Source: Acinetobacter ursingii DSM 16037 = CIP 107286
GTDB taxonomy: Bacteria; Pseudomonadota; Gammaproteobacteria; Pseudomonadales; Moraxellaceae
DNA: 64,000 nucleotides
Direction: 5' to 3'
Assembly (NCBI RefSeq): GCF_000368825.1
Contig: NZ_KB849711.1
Location: 1-64,000, forward strand
Position 1 is the first letter of the stretch; every line of letters begins with the position of its first letter. Under the pieces are notes generated by a model that saw only the letters and a list, made by a program, of their open reading frames with translations, did not search any database and had not been told where the DNA came from. Below, in pieces: positions 28,414 to 41,180 of the stretch. Made by a program: the position numbers and the translations under genes.

Positions 28414-29445
28414 TTATTTTTTAAAATCAATCACAATACGGCCATCAATTTTACCCTGTTCCATCCGATCAAAAATATCATTGATATTTTCTAGCGGCTC
28501 CACACTGATATGTGCTTTGACCTTACCACGTGCCGCGATATCCAGTGCTTCTTTTAAATCTAGTCGTGTACCGACAATCGAACCACGCACGGTAATGCCA
28601 TCTAACACCATATCAAAAATCGATAGGTCAAACTTGCCCGGTGGTAGGCCATTCAAGACCATGGTTCCGCCACGACGAATAATCGAAACCGCTTGTTCAA
28701 ACGCCTTCGGCGAAACCGCCGTAACCAATACGCCATGACAACCTTCACCAGTAGCTTTTAATACTTCTTCTTTTACATCTACCTTAAGTGCATTAATCCC
28801 AACATCAGCGCCTAATTCTTTGGCTAATGCTAGTTTACTGTCATCGACATCGATGGCAACCACATTAAACCCCATGGTCTTTGCATATTGCACCGCCACA
28901 TGACCCAAGCCACCAATACCTGAAATTGCCACCCAATCCCCTGTTTTGGCTTCAGTCATTTTCAGGCCTTTGTAAACGGTCACGCCTGCACATAAGATTG
29001 GCGCGATTTCGAGTAAATCCACACCATCTGGAATCACACCGACATATTCACCATCCGCCAGACAATATTCGGCAAAACTTCCATTGACCGAATACCCTGA
29101 ATTTTGCTGTTCCTTACATAAGGTTTCCCAACCTGCGTAACAATGGTCGCAATGTCCACAAGCCGAATATAACCATGGGATACCGACTTTATCACCCACT
29201 TTCAGGTGAGTAATTCCTTCACCAATCTCCACAACTTCACCCACGCCTTCATGACCTGGAATAAACGGTAGACTCGGTTTAATTGGCCAATCACCATGCA
29301 TGGCATGTAAATCAGTATGGCAAACGCCAGTCGCAATCATCTTGACCAGAACCTTGCCTGCGCTGACTTTTGGAATGTCTACATCCTTGATTTGTAGCGG
29401 TTGATTAAACTCGTTGACCACCGCAGCTTTCATTGTGCTTCCCAT
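28414..29445 (-). CDS. adhP: zinc-dependent alcohol dehydrogenase (AdhP-like)
   Basis: This 343-residue medium-chain dehydrogenase has catalytic zinc ligands in [13 protein letters not shown] and [12 protein letters not shown]. The structural zinc loop is [15 protein letters not shown], and the NAD-binding motif is [13 protein letters not shown]. It oxidises short primary alcohols or reduces aldehydes, most like propanol-preferring AdhP. The start ATG at 29445 follows GGAG at 8 nt. It forms a single-gene unit. Confidence 0.92.
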   Translation of the reverse strand: MGSTMKAAVVNEFNQPLQIKDVDIPKVSAGKVLVKMIATGVCHTDLHAMHGDWPIKPSLPFIPGHEGVGEVVEIGEGITHLKVGDKVGIPWLYSACGHCDHCYAGWETLCKEQQNSGYSVNGSFAEYCLADGEYVGVIPDGVDLLEIAPILCAGVTVYKGLKMTEAKTGDWVAISGIGGLGHVAVQYAKTMGFNVVAIDVDDSKLALAKELGADVGINALKVDVKEEVLKATGEGCHGVLVTAVSPKAFEQAVSIIRRGGTMVLNGLPPGKFDLSIFDMVLDGITVRGSIVGTRLDLKEALDIAARGKVKAHISVEPLENINDIFDRMEQGKIDGRIVIDFKK

Positions 29446-29611
29446 TTTATTATCTCCGTCTTATGTCATATTAAGAATTTGTTCATTATTATAAGAACTA
29501 TTCTCAACTATAAAGCAGAATAAAATGACTAAGGTTGGAGTTTGGTAGGTTATTTGAACAGGTTGGGAATACAGTTACAGTTGCATAACAATTTGTTCAA
29601 ATAGAATTCGT

Positions 29612-29917
29612 TTAACGCTGTGCCTTTTGTTGCTGCCAAACCTTAAATGTCTCATGCATCATTTGCTGCTGTTGAGGAGAAACTTTACATTGTTCAAGAC
29701 GAGTAGAATCACCGCGATAAATCTGTGCCACAAACTGCTCAGCGAGCGCTTGAATTGCATCACGACCTTGCATTTGATAGTGCAAGGTATCTTCATTGCT
29801 TAAAATGATATCCCAACAAGACACAACCGAACTTAGATCAATCGCAATACTTAAAAATAACTGTTCATCCTGCTGATACAGTTCCCAAAAATGTGGTTCA
29901 ATTTCAATTAATTTCAT
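29612..29917 (-). CDS. conserved hypothetical protein
   Basis: This is a 101-residue soluble protein of unknown function. It is acidic at the N-terminus (MKLIEIEPHFWELYQQDEQLF cut here) and Gln-rich at the C-terminus. There is no signal peptide, metal motif or known fold I recognise. It lies just downstream of the ATP synthase operon terminator on the same strand and could be read only by leaky termination or its own promoter. Codon use resembles that of its neighbours, so I regard it as a real gene. Confidence 0.65.
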   Translation of the reverse strand: MKLIEIEPHFWELYQQDEQLFLSIAIDLSSVVSCWDIILSNEDTLHYQMQGRDAIQALAEQFVAQIYRGDSTRLEQCKVSPQQQQMMHETFKVWQQQKAQR

Positions 29918-29966
29918 GCTGATCTGATGATCTCTTACACCATTTAAAACTTATAGCATAAAAAAA

Positions 29967-29982
29967 GCCACCTTTCGGTGGC
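29967..29982 (-). terminator. ATP synthase operon terminator
   Basis: On the minus strand the stem GCCACC/GGTGGC closes a GAAA loop and is followed by TTTTTTTA. It lies 18 bp after the atpC stop codon. Confidence 0.85.
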
Positions 29983-30000
29983 CTTTTAAAAACGGGCAAC

Positions 30001-30420
30001 TTACATTGCACGGTTTTTAATTTTACGGATAGTTTCAAGCTGACCTGCAATCTCAGAAAGAGATGCCAGTGCAGCCGCAGAGTCCAAATCGCTCTTTTGG
30101 TTGGCAAGTAATTGTTCAGCCTGTTTACGGGCTTCTAAAATTGCTGCTTCATCCAAGTTGTCGGCACGAATTGCAGTATCTGCAAGAATCGTTACGACAT
30201 GCGGTTGAACTTCTAGCACACCACCTGATACATAGACAATTTCTTCTGTACCATTTTCCAACTGAACACGAATCGGGCCCGGCTGGAGCAAAGTCACTAG
30301 TGGCGCATGCTCAGGTAAAATACCCAGCTCACCACCCGCACCTTTTGCGATCAGCATGGTCACTGTTCCAGAGTAAATTGACTCTTTAACACTGACTACG
30401 TCACATTGCATCGTCGCCAT
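30001..30420 (-). CDS. atpC: ATP synthase F1 epsilon subunit
   Basis: This 139-residue protein has the N-terminal beta-sandwich (MQCDVVSVKESIYSGTVTML, residues about 4-85) and the C-terminal two-helix region that can inhibit ATP hydrolysis. It links the rotor c-ring to gamma. GGAGATTCTC lies before the ATG. It is the last gene of the atpIBEFHAGDC operon, followed by a terminator. Confidence 0.96.
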   Translation of the reverse strand: MATMQCDVVSVKESIYSGTVTMLIAKGAGGELGILPEHAPLVTLLQPGPIRVQLENGTEEIVYVSGGVLEVQPHVVTILADTAIRADNLDEAAILEARKQAEQLLANQKSDLDSAAALASLSEIAGQLETIRKIKNRAM

Positions 30421-30447
30421 GAGAATCTCCTAAATTAGGGTTGCTAA

Positions 30448-31857
<1,410 letters not shown>

Positions 31858-31871
31858 TCAAACTAATAATG

Positions 31872-32741
31872 TTAAACGGCAGCGGCACCACCAACGATCT
31901 CAGAAATCTCCTGAGTAATCGCGGCTTGACGCAGCTTGTTATAAATAAGTTGTAGGCTCTTGATCAGTTCGCCCGCATTATCAGTTGCTGCTTTCATTGC
32001 AACCATACGTGCAGACTGCTCACATGCGATATTTTCAATCACGCCCTGATACACCATCGACTCGATATAGCGAACCAATAAACCATTCAGCAGTTCTTCC
32101 GCTTCAGGTTCATAGATATAATCCCAACCGTAAGTACGGTTTAGACTTTCGCTTTCTTCAGCCGCAGCCAAAGGCACCAGTTGTTCTACTTTCTGGTTCT
32201 GAGTCATGGCATTGACAAAGCCGTTTGATACGAGATAAATACGATCTAACTCGCCTTTATCAAATGCATCCAACATCACCTGTACGGAGCCAGTTAACTG
32301 TTCCAGACTTGGAGTATCACCAATATTGGTGGTTGCACCAAGTACTTTTCCGCCGTAGTTTTTAAAAAACGAAACCGCTTTTTGACCAATCAAAGCAAAT
32401 TGAACTTCAATTGACTGCTCTTGTTGTTGCTGAACGTGTTTAACCACTTTTTTGAACAGGTTAATGTTCAAACCACCAGCAAGACCACGATCTGAAGACA
32501 CAATGATATAGCCAACGCGTTTTACAGGGCGTTCAACCATATAACGATGTTTGTATTCAGGATTCGCTTGTACCAAATGAGCAATTACACGGTGCATATT
32601 TTCGGCATACGGACGGCCCTGAGCCATGCGCTCTTGCGCACGACGCATTTTTGAAGCAGCGACCATCTGCATCGCACGCGTAATTTTCTGCGTGGATTTG
32701 ATACTGGCTACTTTGGCGCGAATTTCTTTTAAATTTGCCAT
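31872..32741 (-). CDS. atpG: ATP synthase F1 gamma subunit
   Basis: This 289-residue central shaft protein has long helices at both ends: [20 protein letters not shown] at the N-terminus and [21 protein letters not shown] at the C-terminus. These form the coiled coil inside the alpha3beta3 ring. It follows atpA by 76 bp, the widest gap between F1 genes here, and precedes atpD by 29 bp. Confidence 0.97.
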   Translation of the reverse strand: MANLKEIRAKVASIKSTQKITRAMQMVAASKMRRAQERMAQGRPYAENMHRVIAHLVQANPEYKHRYMVERPVKRVGYIIVSSDRGLAGGLNINLFKKVVKHVQQQQEQSIEVQFALIGQKAVSFFKNYGGKVLGATTNIGDTPSLEQLTGSVQVMLDAFDKGELDRIYLVSNGFVNAMTQNQKVEQLVPLAAAEESESLNRTYGWDYIYEPEAEELLNGLLVRYIESMVYQGVIENIACEQSARMVAMKAATDNAGELIKSLQLIYNKLRQAAITQEISEIVGGAAAV

Positions 32742-32817
32742 ACGCTTAACCTAGTCGTCGAAGGCTTTTAACAGCCTTCGAAGGGTTGATTCCGTGAACC
32801 AAACTTAAGCTAAAAAA

Positions 32818-34362
32818 TTAGTAAGTTTGAGTCGCTTTGAAGTTCTCGATACCGGCTTTGATTTCAGCTTCGATGTCTTTGTTATAATCACCAGTGTCAT
32901 CAATTTTTTGCATCAATGCCGCGTGTTCTGAACGGAAGTACGCGATTAATGCAGCATCAAAGTCTACGATTTTCTTCACTTCAACGTCAGCCATATAGCC
33001 TTCGTTAGACGCGTAAACAGAAACAGCTTGGTCAGCAATTGAGTAAGGAGCATATTGTTTTTGCTTCATTAACTCAGTTACACGTTGACCATGTTCAAGT
33101 TGTTTACGCGTTGCTTCATCAAGATCAGAAGCAAACTGAGCAAACGCAGCCAATTCACGGTATTGCGCTAGCGCAGTACGGATACCACCAGACAATTTTT
33201 TGATGATCTTGGTTTGAGCTGAACCACCTACGCGAGATACCGAAATACCTGCGTTCACAGCAGGACGAATACCTGCGTTGAATAATGATGTCTCAAGGAA
33301 GATCTGACCGTCTGTAATCGAAATTACGTTGGTTGGTACGAATGCAGAGACGTCACCCGCTTGAGTTTCAATGATCGGTAACGCAGTTAAAGAACCAGTT
33401 TGACCAGTTACTGCACCGTTCGTGAATTTCTCAACATAGTCAGCAGAAACGCGCGAAGCGCGCTCAAGAAGACGTGAGTGAAGATAGAATACGTCACCTG
33501 GATACGCTTCACGACCTGGTGGACGACGAAGAAGCAATGAAATTTGACGGTAAGCAACAGCTTGCTTAGACAAATCATCATAAATGATCAGTGCATCTTC
33601 ACCGCGGTCACGGAAATATTCACCCATGGTACAGCCAGAGTACGGAGCCAAATACTGCATTGCAGCAGGATCAGCAGCCGCAGCAGCGACAACAGTGGTA
33701 TATGCCATAGCACCAGTTTCTTCTAGCTTGCGTACCACGTTAGCGATGGTCGATTGTTTTTGACCAATTGCAACGTAGACACATTTAATGCCAGAGTTTT
33801 TCTGAGCGATGATCGCATCGATCGCCATTGCTGTTTTACCCGTCTGACGGTCACCAATGATCAACTCACGCTGACCACGACCAACAGGAATCATGGTATC
33901 TACTGATTTATAACCAGTTTGAACAGGTTGGTCGACTGATTGACGCCAAATAACACCTGGTGCTACTTTTTCGACTTTATCAGTCAATTTAGCATCAATA
34001 GGGCCTTTACCGTCAATTGGGTTACCCAAAGCATCGACCACGCGGCCAAGAAGCTCAGGACCAACTGGAACTTCTAATACACGACCTGTACAACGAGCTT
34101 TTTGACCTTCTTGCAGGCTTAGGTAGTTACCTAAAACAACGGCACCCACTGAATCCTGTTCTAGGTTCAGTGCCATACCAAATAAGCCGCCGTCGAATTC
34201 GATCATTTCACCGTACATTGCATCAGCAAGGCCGTGAATGCGCACGATACCGTCGGATACCATCACAATGGTACCTTCGTTTTTAGCGGTCGCGCTGGTG
34301 TCCAGATCTCCGATACGCTGTTTAATGAGCGCACTGATCTCGGATGGATTCAGTTGTTGCAT
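32818..34362 (-). CDS. atpA: ATP synthase F1 alpha subunit
   Basis: This is a 514-residue subunit starting at the ATG at 34362, preceded by GAGGA at 8 nt; the frame extends to a TTG at 34377 that is not used. Walker A is GDRQTGKTA, and the SGGxR-like loop is [20 protein letters not shown]. It pairs with beta and binds nucleotide without turnover. It stands between atpH and atpG in the operon. Confidence 0.98.
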   Translation of the reverse strand: MQQLNPSEISALIKQRIGDLDTSATAKNEGTIVMVSDGIVRIHGLADAMYGEMIEFDGGLFGMALNLEQDSVGAVVLGNYLSLQEGQKARCTGRVLEVPVGPELLGRVVDALGNPIDGKGPIDAKLTDKVEKVAPGVIWRQSVDQPVQTGYKSVDTMIPVGRGQRELIIGDRQTGKTAMAIDAIIAQKNSGIKCVYVAIGQKQSTIANVVRKLEETGAMAYTTVVAAAAADPAAMQYLAPYSGCTMGEYFRDRGEDALIIYDDLSKQAVAYRQISLLLRRPPGREAYPGDVFYLHSRLLERASRVSADYVEKFTNGAVTGQTGSLTALPIIETQAGDVSAFVPTNVISITDGQIFLETSLFNAGIRPAVNAGISVSRVGGSAQTKIIKKLSGGIRTALAQYRELAAFAQFASDLDEATRKQLEHGQRVTELMKQKQYAPYSIADQAVSVYASNEGYMADVEVKKIVDFDAALIAYFRSEHAALMQKIDDTGDYNKDIEAEIKAGIENFKATQTY

Positions 34363-34404
34363 TGCGCTATTCCTCAATCTTTTTTAAGTTCAGTCTTTTT
34401 GCGG

Positions 34405-34941
34405 TTAAGCAAGAAGACGAGTCCGCATTTTTTCAAGCTTGTTAAGCGCAGAGTCATCTATCACTTGATCGCCTGCACGAATAACCACACCTGCAATAAG
34501 CGCAGGGTTAACTTCTACTGACACAACCACAGAACTATTAAAACGCTTTTCCAAAGCATGGGTTAATAACTGCTCTTGTACAGAAGTTAAAGGAAATGCC
34601 GATTCAATCACGACATCTACTGTGTTGCTATTCTGTGATTTAAGCTGTTCGTACTCTACTGCAATCTCAGGTAACAGAATCAAACGATCATTTTCAGCAA
34701 GCAATGTCAAAAAGTTCGACACTGCCTGAGTTTGTTCTTCACCTAAAACTTTAGAAAAAAGTCCGACTTGCTCCACAGGAGTAAGCTCAGGGCGATTTAA
34801 ATAAGCGGAAAATGCTTCGTCTTGCACCGTAGCACTGAGCACTTGTAACGCATTCGACCAATTGTCAGTTGCACCTTGCTCAGAAGCGTAAGCAAATGCT
34901 GCTTTGGCGTACGGGCGTGCCAACGTCAAGAGTTCAGCCAT
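34405..34941 (-). CDS. atpH: ATP synthase F1 delta subunit
   Basis: This 178-residue stator protein ties the b-subunit stalk to the top of alpha3beta3. It begins [19 protein letters not shown], the typical delta (OSCP) start, and ends with the [19 protein letters not shown] segment. GAGGGAAGT precedes the ATG. It is 11 bp after atpF. Confidence 0.97.
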   Translation of the reverse strand: MAELLTLARPYAKAAFAYASEQGATDNWSNALQVLSATVQDEAFSAYLNRPELTPVEQVGLFSKVLGEEQTQAVSNFLTLLAENDRLILLPEIAVEYEQLKSQNSNTVDVVIESAFPLTSVQEQLLTHALEKRFNSSVVVSVEVNPALIAGVVIRAGDQVIDDSALNKLEKMRTRLLA

Positions 34942-34952
34942 ACTTCCCTCGC

Positions 34953-35423
34953 TTAAAGTTTAGCAGCCAGCTGAGTCAGCATGGCATTATGAGCTTCTGC
35001 GTCAACTTGTTGGTTCAGAATTTTCTCTGCACCATCAACTGCCAAGGCAGCGACTTGTTGACGTAATTCTTCGCGAGCAGAATTGATGTCTTGGTCAACT
35101 GCTTCTTTCGCTTGTTGACGAATACGCTCACCTTCAGCCGCAGCTTGGGTACGTGCTTCTTCGACCAATTGTGCTGCACGACGGTTCGCTTGTTCGATCA
35201 ATTGAGCCGCTTGTGCTTTTGCTGCATCGAGTTCCGCTTTCACTTGTGATTGTGCATCAGCAAGATCCGCTTTCGCTTTTTCAGCAGCGTTTAAGCCATC
35301 AGCGATTTTACGCTGACGCTCACTAATCGCATTGATTAGTGGTGGCCAAACAAACTTCATGCAGAATGCGACAAAAATCGCAAATGCAATCGCTTGGCCA
35401 ATCAATGTGAGGTTAATATTCAT
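34953..35423 (-). CDS. atpF: ATP synthase Fo b subunit
   Basis: This 156-residue peripheral stalk subunit has one N-terminal membrane span ([20 protein letters not shown]). A long Ala/Gln/Glu-rich helix runs through the rest and dimerises as a coiled coil. The sequence [18 protein letters not shown] after the span is typical of bacterial b subunits. GAGGAATTGCA precedes the ATG. Confidence 0.97.
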   Translation of the reverse strand: MNINLTLIGQAIAFAIFVAFCMKFVWPPLINAISERQRKIADGLNAAEKAKADLADAQSQVKAELDAAKAQAAQLIEQANRRAAQLVEEARTQAAAEGERIRQQAKEAVDQDINSAREELRQQVAALAVDGAEKILNQQVDAEAHNAMLTQLAAKL

Positions 35424-35461
35424 TGCAATTCCTCAATATGTGGATTTAGGAATTAAGCTGA

Positions 35462-35740
<279 letters not shown>

Positions 35741-35790
35741 TTAAATAAAAATTAAACCTAACCGTTAACCTAACAGTTAGGCAAATACCA

Positions 35791-36669
<879 letters not shown>

Positions 36670-36765
36670 TCACACCTGGTCAATGTCAATTACTAAATAA
36701 GGAAACGAATATCGCGCGCTGCCTGATATCTCGTAGTCCTCAAAAATCTTCAATTTTGGATGTGT

Positions 36766-37164
36766 CTAGACTCGTTTCTGTAGACGTGAAACCCAAAATG
36801 GAGCGACCCACGACATGGTCTGAACGAGAATAAAACCACAAAACAATGCCGCTGGAGACAGCGGTTTAACATTGCTTAAAATCAAAATAAAACCCACGAT
36901 CACGATTCCGAACTTCCCTAGCATACCTCGATACATGTTCGATAGAACCTGTCTCGATGCTCTAGCCCCTGCCGTTCGAAATGACTGCCAGCTAAAATAT
37001 AGGTTGGCAAGCCAGCAGACCAAGGCTCCTAAAGCGGCACTCATTGCGGCCACACCATCGTGGATAAGCCATGCCATAATCGCAGCTAAAGGAATCATTA
37101 ATGCTTGTAAGAAGACCAGAGCTTTCGCTAATCGTCGGTCAATCAAGCGACTAGTTCGGCTCAT
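36766..37164 (-). CDS. atpI: ATP synthase subunit I
   Basis: This is a 132-residue, four-span membrane protein of the AtpI type. It is the first gene of the operon and is thought to help assemble the c-ring. Hydrophobic segments include LVFLQALMIPLAAIMAWLI and FGIVIVGFILILSNV. The operon promoter lies 65-93 bp upstream of its ATG. Confidence 0.9.
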   Translation of the reverse strand: MSRTSRLIDRRLAKALVFLQALMIPLAAIMAWLIHDGVAAMSAALGALVCWLANLYFSWQSFRTAGARASRQVLSNMYRGMLGKFGIVIVGFILILSNVKPLSPAALFCGFILVQTMSWVAPFWVSRLQKRV

Positions 37165-37228
37165 TGTTTATCCACTTACAGCATGAATGCTTGACAAATT
37201 ACGCTGATGATCGTTTTTAATCGCAGGC

Positions 37229-37257
37229 ATTATAGAGTTACACCCCTGAACATGCAA
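37229..37257 (-). promoter_or_regulatory. ATP synthase operon promoter
   Basis: On the minus strand TTGCAT (37257-37252) is followed after 17 nt by a perfect TATAAT (37234-37229). The start of transcription would fall near 37222, leaving a leader of about 58 nt before atpI. Confidence 0.75.
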
Positions 37258-37286
37258 TCTTTTACCGACCTAAGTCGTGTTTTTTT

Positions 37287-37314
37287 AGATGATTTGTTTA
37301 CACCCAAATCATCT
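37287..37314. repeat. 10-bp inverted repeat between znuA and atp operon
   Basis: AGATGATTTG at 37287-37296 is the reverse complement of CAAATCATCT at 37305-37314, with 8 nt between. It lies 21 bp after the znuA stop codon. A T-run lies on the wrong side for a standard znuA terminator, so its role is unclear. Confidence 0.5.
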
Positions 37315-37334
37315 GCATGTCAGGCATTTTGAGC

Positions 37335-38174
37335 TTATTTGCTTGCATTTAAGACACATTTTGTGGTTTGACTGGCGAGTTTCTTCCACGCATCAACAAA
37401 ATCCTGATCTTCATTCATGCTTTCATCGACACGCTGGAATACGATTGGATTCAAGATTCGGTATTGATTTTGATTGGCATTTCCTTCAGCCAAAAGACAC
37501 ATACTCGGTTTGGGGCGGGTATCACTTAAATATTTGAGCTGAGAGGCAGTCACTGCAATATGTGGATCATCTGTCAATGCACCTGCAAATTTTAAATTCA
37601 GCGCGCGTTCCAGATATTGATAGGCATCATGATACGACCAATAAGGTTGTACTGTTTTACGCTCATAGCCCTGACTTGCAACCAGCATTTCTTGAGCAAA
37701 GCGTCGTGCATTTTCCCAGTATTTGGCTTTACTTTCAGGATGTTGTTGTGAGCGCAGCGCAGCAATAAAAAAACCAATACGCACAGCATTATTAGGATCT
37801 AACCAGACATGAGTGTCAATGGTATTGTCTAACGGAACGTTACGGGTACTTCGACGCGGTAAAATCGTCACAATTTGCGAATCCAAAATTGAAATCGCTT
37901 TAGGATTATTTTGTAGCAGACTCGCCAATGGCGCTTCGTGGGCTTTGCCTAGCCATATTACCAAAGATGCATCTTGAATGGCTTTGCGATGTGCTGGAGT
38001 CAGTTGAATATCATGTCCAGATTGATTTGCCAGCAATAACTGAGGCTCTTCTATCCCTTGTGTAATTTCTTTGGCGATCAAATAAATCGGATGAGTTGCA
38101 ATCACCAGCGGCGCTTGTGACCATGACAGCGTCGTTATAATAGAAAATAGGCAGAACACCGCAAAACGAAACAT
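37335..38174 (-). CDS. znuA: zinc ABC transporter substrate-binding protein ZnuA
   Basis: This is a 279-residue periplasmic zinc receptor if started at the ATG at 38174 (MFRFAVFCLFSIITTLSWSQ signal peptide). Upstream in-frame ATGs at 38204 and 38276 overlap or precede the Zur box and are unlikely. Zinc-ligand regions are ATHPIYLIA, GHDIQLTPAH and THVWLDP. The usual long His-rich loop is short or absent. It is divergent from zur-znuC-znuB and shares their control region. Confidence 0.88.
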   Translation of the reverse strand: MFRFAVFCLFSIITTLSWSQAPLVIATHPIYLIAKEITQGIEEPQLLLANQSGHDIQLTPAHRKAIQDASLVIWLGKAHEAPLASLLQNNPKAISILDSQIVTILPRRSTRNVPLDNTIDTHVWLDPNNAVRIGFFIAALRSQQHPESKAKYWENARRFAQEMLVASQGYERKTVQPYWSYHDAYQYLERALNLKFAGALTDDPHIAVTASQLKYLSDTRPKPSMCLLAEGNANQNQYRILNPIVFQRVDESMNEDQDFVDAWKKLASQTTKCVLNASK

Positions 38175-38203
38175 AACAAAATCGAACCTAGATAAACAAC
38201 TCA

Positions 38204-38218
38204 TGTTATAATATAACA
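38204..38218. promoter_or_regulatory. Zur box
   Basis: TGTTATAATATAACA is a 7-1-7 dyad that matches the core of the gammaproteobacterial Zur consensus. It lies between the divergent znuA and zur genes, so zinc-loaded Zur could repress both directions. Confidence 0.85.
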
Positions 38219-38296
38219 AATTTTGAAAAACACCTACGCTTATTCGATAGCAGCCTGACTTCATGCTACTATTCAATAAAATAATGAGGTTTGTCT

Positions 38297-38797
38297 ATGA
38301 GTGCTTGTTCACACGAACATCATAATGCCTTACATGGTGTACATGATCACCTGAATGTTGCCACACGTCTAGCTGAAGCGGAAAGCCTTTGCGCCTCGAC
38401 AGGAGCACGTCTGACGCCTTTACGTAAAGAAGTTCTGGCTTTAATTTTAAATGCCTCTGGTCCGATGGGAGCATACGACTTATTGGCAAAAATTAAAAGT
38501 GGATCTGATCGTCCAGCAGCGCCACCTACGGTTTATCGTACCCTTGATTTTTTATTGGAAAAAGGACTGATTCATCGTCTGACTTCGATCAATGCCTATA
38601 TTCCTTGCTGCCATCCTCGTGAAGGGCATCAAGCTGCTTTTTTGATTTGTAATGAATGTCATGTGGTGAAGGAAGCTTCTTCTGAAGGCTTGCTGCAACA
38701 ATTACATCAATTGGCAGGTTCAGATCATTTTAATGCTCAACATACCATTATCGAGATTTCTGGAAAATGCCAACAGTGCAGCAAGCTGTCACACTGA
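38297..38797 (+). CDS. zur: zinc uptake regulator Zur (Fur family)
   Basis: This 166-residue Fur-family repressor starts at the ATG at 38297 after GAGG; a frame to TTG at 38291 is not used. The winged helix covers about residues 35-95 (TPLRKEVLALILNASGPMGA, PPTVYRTLDFLLEKGLIHRL). Structural zinc ligands are CNEC and CQQC. A His-rich start (CSHEHHNALHGVHDH) may add metal binding. It is the first gene of zur-znuC-znuB; its stop overlaps the znuC start as TGATG. Confidence 0.93.
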   Translation: MSACSHEHHNALHGVHDHLNVATRLAEAESLCASTGARLTPLRKEVLALILNASGPMGAYDLLAKIKSGSDRPAAPPTVYRTLDFLLEKGLIHRLTSINAYIPCCHPREGHQAAFLICNECHVVKEASSEGLLQQLHQLAGSDHFNAQHTIIEISGKCQQCSKLSH

Positions 38798-39558
38798 TGC
38801 CTGAACTGATTCGACTAGATCGTGTATCAGTTCATTTGGATGATCGGGATATTCTAAAAAATGTCGACTTTTCATTACATCAAAATGAAATTGTCACCTT
38901 GATTGGCCCCAATGGCGCAGGCAAATCGACGCTTATCAAAGTATTGCTCGGGATTACCCATCCCTCACAAGGCAAAGTAGTGAGCAGTCAAAAAAATAAA
39001 ATGGCCTATGTACCACAAAAGTTCAATCCCTCACACAGTTTACCATTAAGAGTCAAAGACTTACTTGATTTGGAAAAATGTGACCGTGAATTACGCAATG
39101 AGATTGTTCGTGATACTGGTATTTCCAAATTACAGGATTCTAAAGTACAACAACTGTCTGGTGGTGAGAAACAGCGTGTACTTTTAGCACGTGCTTTATT
39201 GCGCCAGCCCGATATTTTGGTGCTGGATGAACCGATGCAGGGGCTGGATATCCAATCCGAAGCCGAGCTTTATGAATATGTACGTAGCCTGCCTGAACGT
39301 TATGGTTGTGCCGTACTCATGGTTTCACATGATTTGCAATGGGTGATGCAAGGGACTCAACGGGTTGTGTGTTTAAATAAACACATCTGCTGTAGTGGTT
39401 TACCTGAGAGTGTTCAGCAACACCCAGAATATCTGGCCATTTTTGGTGGACAACGTGTCCCATATCAGCACCATCACGATCACTGTGCGCATGGTGATCA
39501 TGTTGAGACATGTACACATATCGACCACCCTCATATTCACCCTGAACCGGAAGCTTAA
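38797..39558 (+). CDS. znuC: zinc ABC transporter ATP-binding protein ZnuC
   Basis: This is a 253-residue ATPase starting at the ATG at 38797, which overlaps the zur stop codon. Walker A is GPNGAGKST, the signature is LSGGEKQRVLLARAL and Walker B is ILVLDEP. The last 35 residues are His-rich (HHHDHCAHGDH, HIDHPHIHPE), a feature of many ZnuC proteins that may sense or buffer zinc. It drives uptake by ZnuA and ZnuB. Confidence 0.95.
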   Translation: MPELIRLDRVSVHLDDRDILKNVDFSLHQNEIVTLIGPNGAGKSTLIKVLLGITHPSQGKVVSSQKNKMAYVPQKFNPSHSLPLRVKDLLDLEKCDRELRNEIVRDTGISKLQDSKVQQLSGGEKQRVLLARALLRQPDILVLDEPMQGLDIQSEAELYEYVRSLPERYGCAVLMVSHDLQWVMQGTQRVVCLNKHICCSGLPESVQQHPEYLAIFGGQRVPYQHHHDHCAHGDHVETCTHIDHPHIHPEPEA

Positions 39559-39561
39559 GCA

Positions 39562-40380
39562 ATGCTGGAATGGTTACAACTTTTGCTTCCTGCCTGGACG
39601 ATGGGAAGTTTACTGGTTTTTTTGACAGCACCTTTAGGCTGCTTGATGCTTTGGCGCAGAATGTCCTTTTTTGCAGATACGATGGCGCATGGAACATTAC
39701 TTGGGGTCGCGGTCGCAGGAATTCTACAGCTCCCGCTGTGGCTTGGTGTCGCCATGCTGGCATTATTATTGGTTGGGATACTTTGGGTATTACACGACCC
39801 TCGCTTACCAAACGATGCATTACTGGCACTGTGTTCAGCGACTTTGCTCTGTTCAGGTTTATTACTGATCCAACAAATTCCAAGTTTACGGCCTGAGTTA
39901 TTGAGTTATTTATTTGGTGATTTGCTTGCAATTGGCTGGGAAGATTTACCTATCTTTGTCATCATTATTGGCTTGGCGCTTGCTGTGCTTTATCGCTACT
40001 GGAAAGCACAAATCCAGATTGCAATTGACCCTGATATCGCGATGAGCGAAGGGATCAATGCAAAATGGCAACGTTTGATTTTTATGTTGCTGCTGGCGTT
40101 GTTTACCGTTTTGGCCCTACGTGCGGTAGGTTCATTATTAATGGGCGCGTTATTGGTCATCCCTGCTCTAACTGCCAGACTTCTAGCCAACTCCCCAAAA
40201 CAAATGGTGATTTGGGCATTTATTTGCGCCCAGACTGGTGTGACTGTGGGACTATGGTCTAGTGCGGTGATTAATATTTCGACAGGCTTAAGTATTGTGC
40301 TGTGCATGGCATTATTATTTGCGATCATTTTTGTAATGCAAAAATTGAAAGCGATACGCGGTCAAAGTATAAAACTTTAA
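39562..40380 (+). CDS. znuB: zinc ABC transporter permease ZnuB
   Basis: This 272-residue permease of the ABC-3 family has about eight membrane spans. Conserved parts include the DTMAHGTLLGVAVAG segment and MGALLVIPALTARLLA near span 7. It follows znuC by 3 bp. The gene converges on a LysE-type exporter gene with only 2 bp between stop codons. Confidence 0.94.
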   Translation: MLEWLQLLLPAWTMGSLLVFLTAPLGCLMLWRRMSFFADTMAHGTLLGVAVAGILQLPLWLGVAMLALLLVGILWVLHDPRLPNDALLALCSATLLCSGLLLIQQIPSLRPELLSYLFGDLLAIGWEDLPIFVIIIGLALAVLYRYWKAQIQIAIDPDIAMSEGINAKWQRLIFMLLLALFTVLALRAVGSLLMGALLVIPALTARLLANSPKQMVIWAFICAQTGVTVGLWSSAVINISTGLSIVLCMALLFAIIFVMQKLKAIRGQSIKL

Positions 40381-40382
40381 AC

Positions 40383-41003
40383 TCATTGATGAATCGAACT
40401 GAGCAGCAATGCAGCGACGGCAAACATGATGGCAAAGCTGCGATTTAAATATTTTTGCTGTTTTGGTGAGCGAAGTAAGCGCAGTACTTTCGCAGCAAGT
40501 CCTGTATAACCTGCCATCACAATTAAATCGATAGTGATCATTGTGAATGCCATAATTGCGTATTGTGGCCACTGTGGACGGTTCAAATCTAAAAATTGAG
40601 GTAATACTGCCAGTAAAAATACAATGGCTTTAGGATTACTCATATTCACCACAAAGCCATTTAACATCAGACTTCGGCGTGATTGATATATAGTTTCCTG
40701 CTTAATTTCAATATCTTGTATTGGTGCTATCCATTGTTTATAAGCCAAATAGAGTAAATAAATTACGCCAAACCATTTGACCACTAGAAATGCCCAAGAA
40801 GTCGTCGCAAAAAGTACACCAACTCCCGCTGCAACAATCAAAATTTGTAAGGCCAGAGCGAGCTGTAAACCGATCGCATTCGAGTAACCATGTCGAAAAC
40901 CGTAGTTTAGACCACTCGACATAGAGGCAATCGCACCTGCACCCGGTGATATGCTAATCGCCCAGCATGCGAGCATGAATCCGAGCCAGATTTGAAAGGA
41001 CAT
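40383..41003 (-). CDS. LysE/RhtB family amino acid exporter
   Basis: This 206-residue protein has six hydrophobic spans and the family signature SPGAGAIASMSSGLNYGFRHG near the N-terminus. LysE/RhtB members export lysine, homoserine or threonine; the substrate is not clear. It converges with znuB. The 177 bp upstream of its ATG separate it from the type VI secretion cassette. Confidence 0.9.
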   Translation of the reverse strand: MSFQIWLGFMLACWAISISPGAGAIASMSSGLNYGFRHGYSNAIGLQLALALQILIVAAGVGVLFATTSWAFLVVKWFGVIYLLYLAYKQWIAPIQDIEIKQETIYQSRRSLMLNGFVVNMSNPKAIVFLLAVLPQFLDLNRPQWPQYAIMAFTMITIDLIVMAGYTGLAAKVLRLLRSPKQQKYLNRSFAIMFAVAALLLSSIHQ

Positions 41004-41180
41004 CGATGAAAACCGCTAAAAATAATGTGAATAGTATAGTTTTTGGAGTTAGGACTCTAGTTAAACTGGGGATATCCTGAAGGCAGCAAAACTATTGAGT
41101 TGAATAAGTCCAAATGTTTTTAATTTTTTATAAAAATCTCAAAGATGTAATTACTCTCTGAGATTTTACAGTTAAGAATT

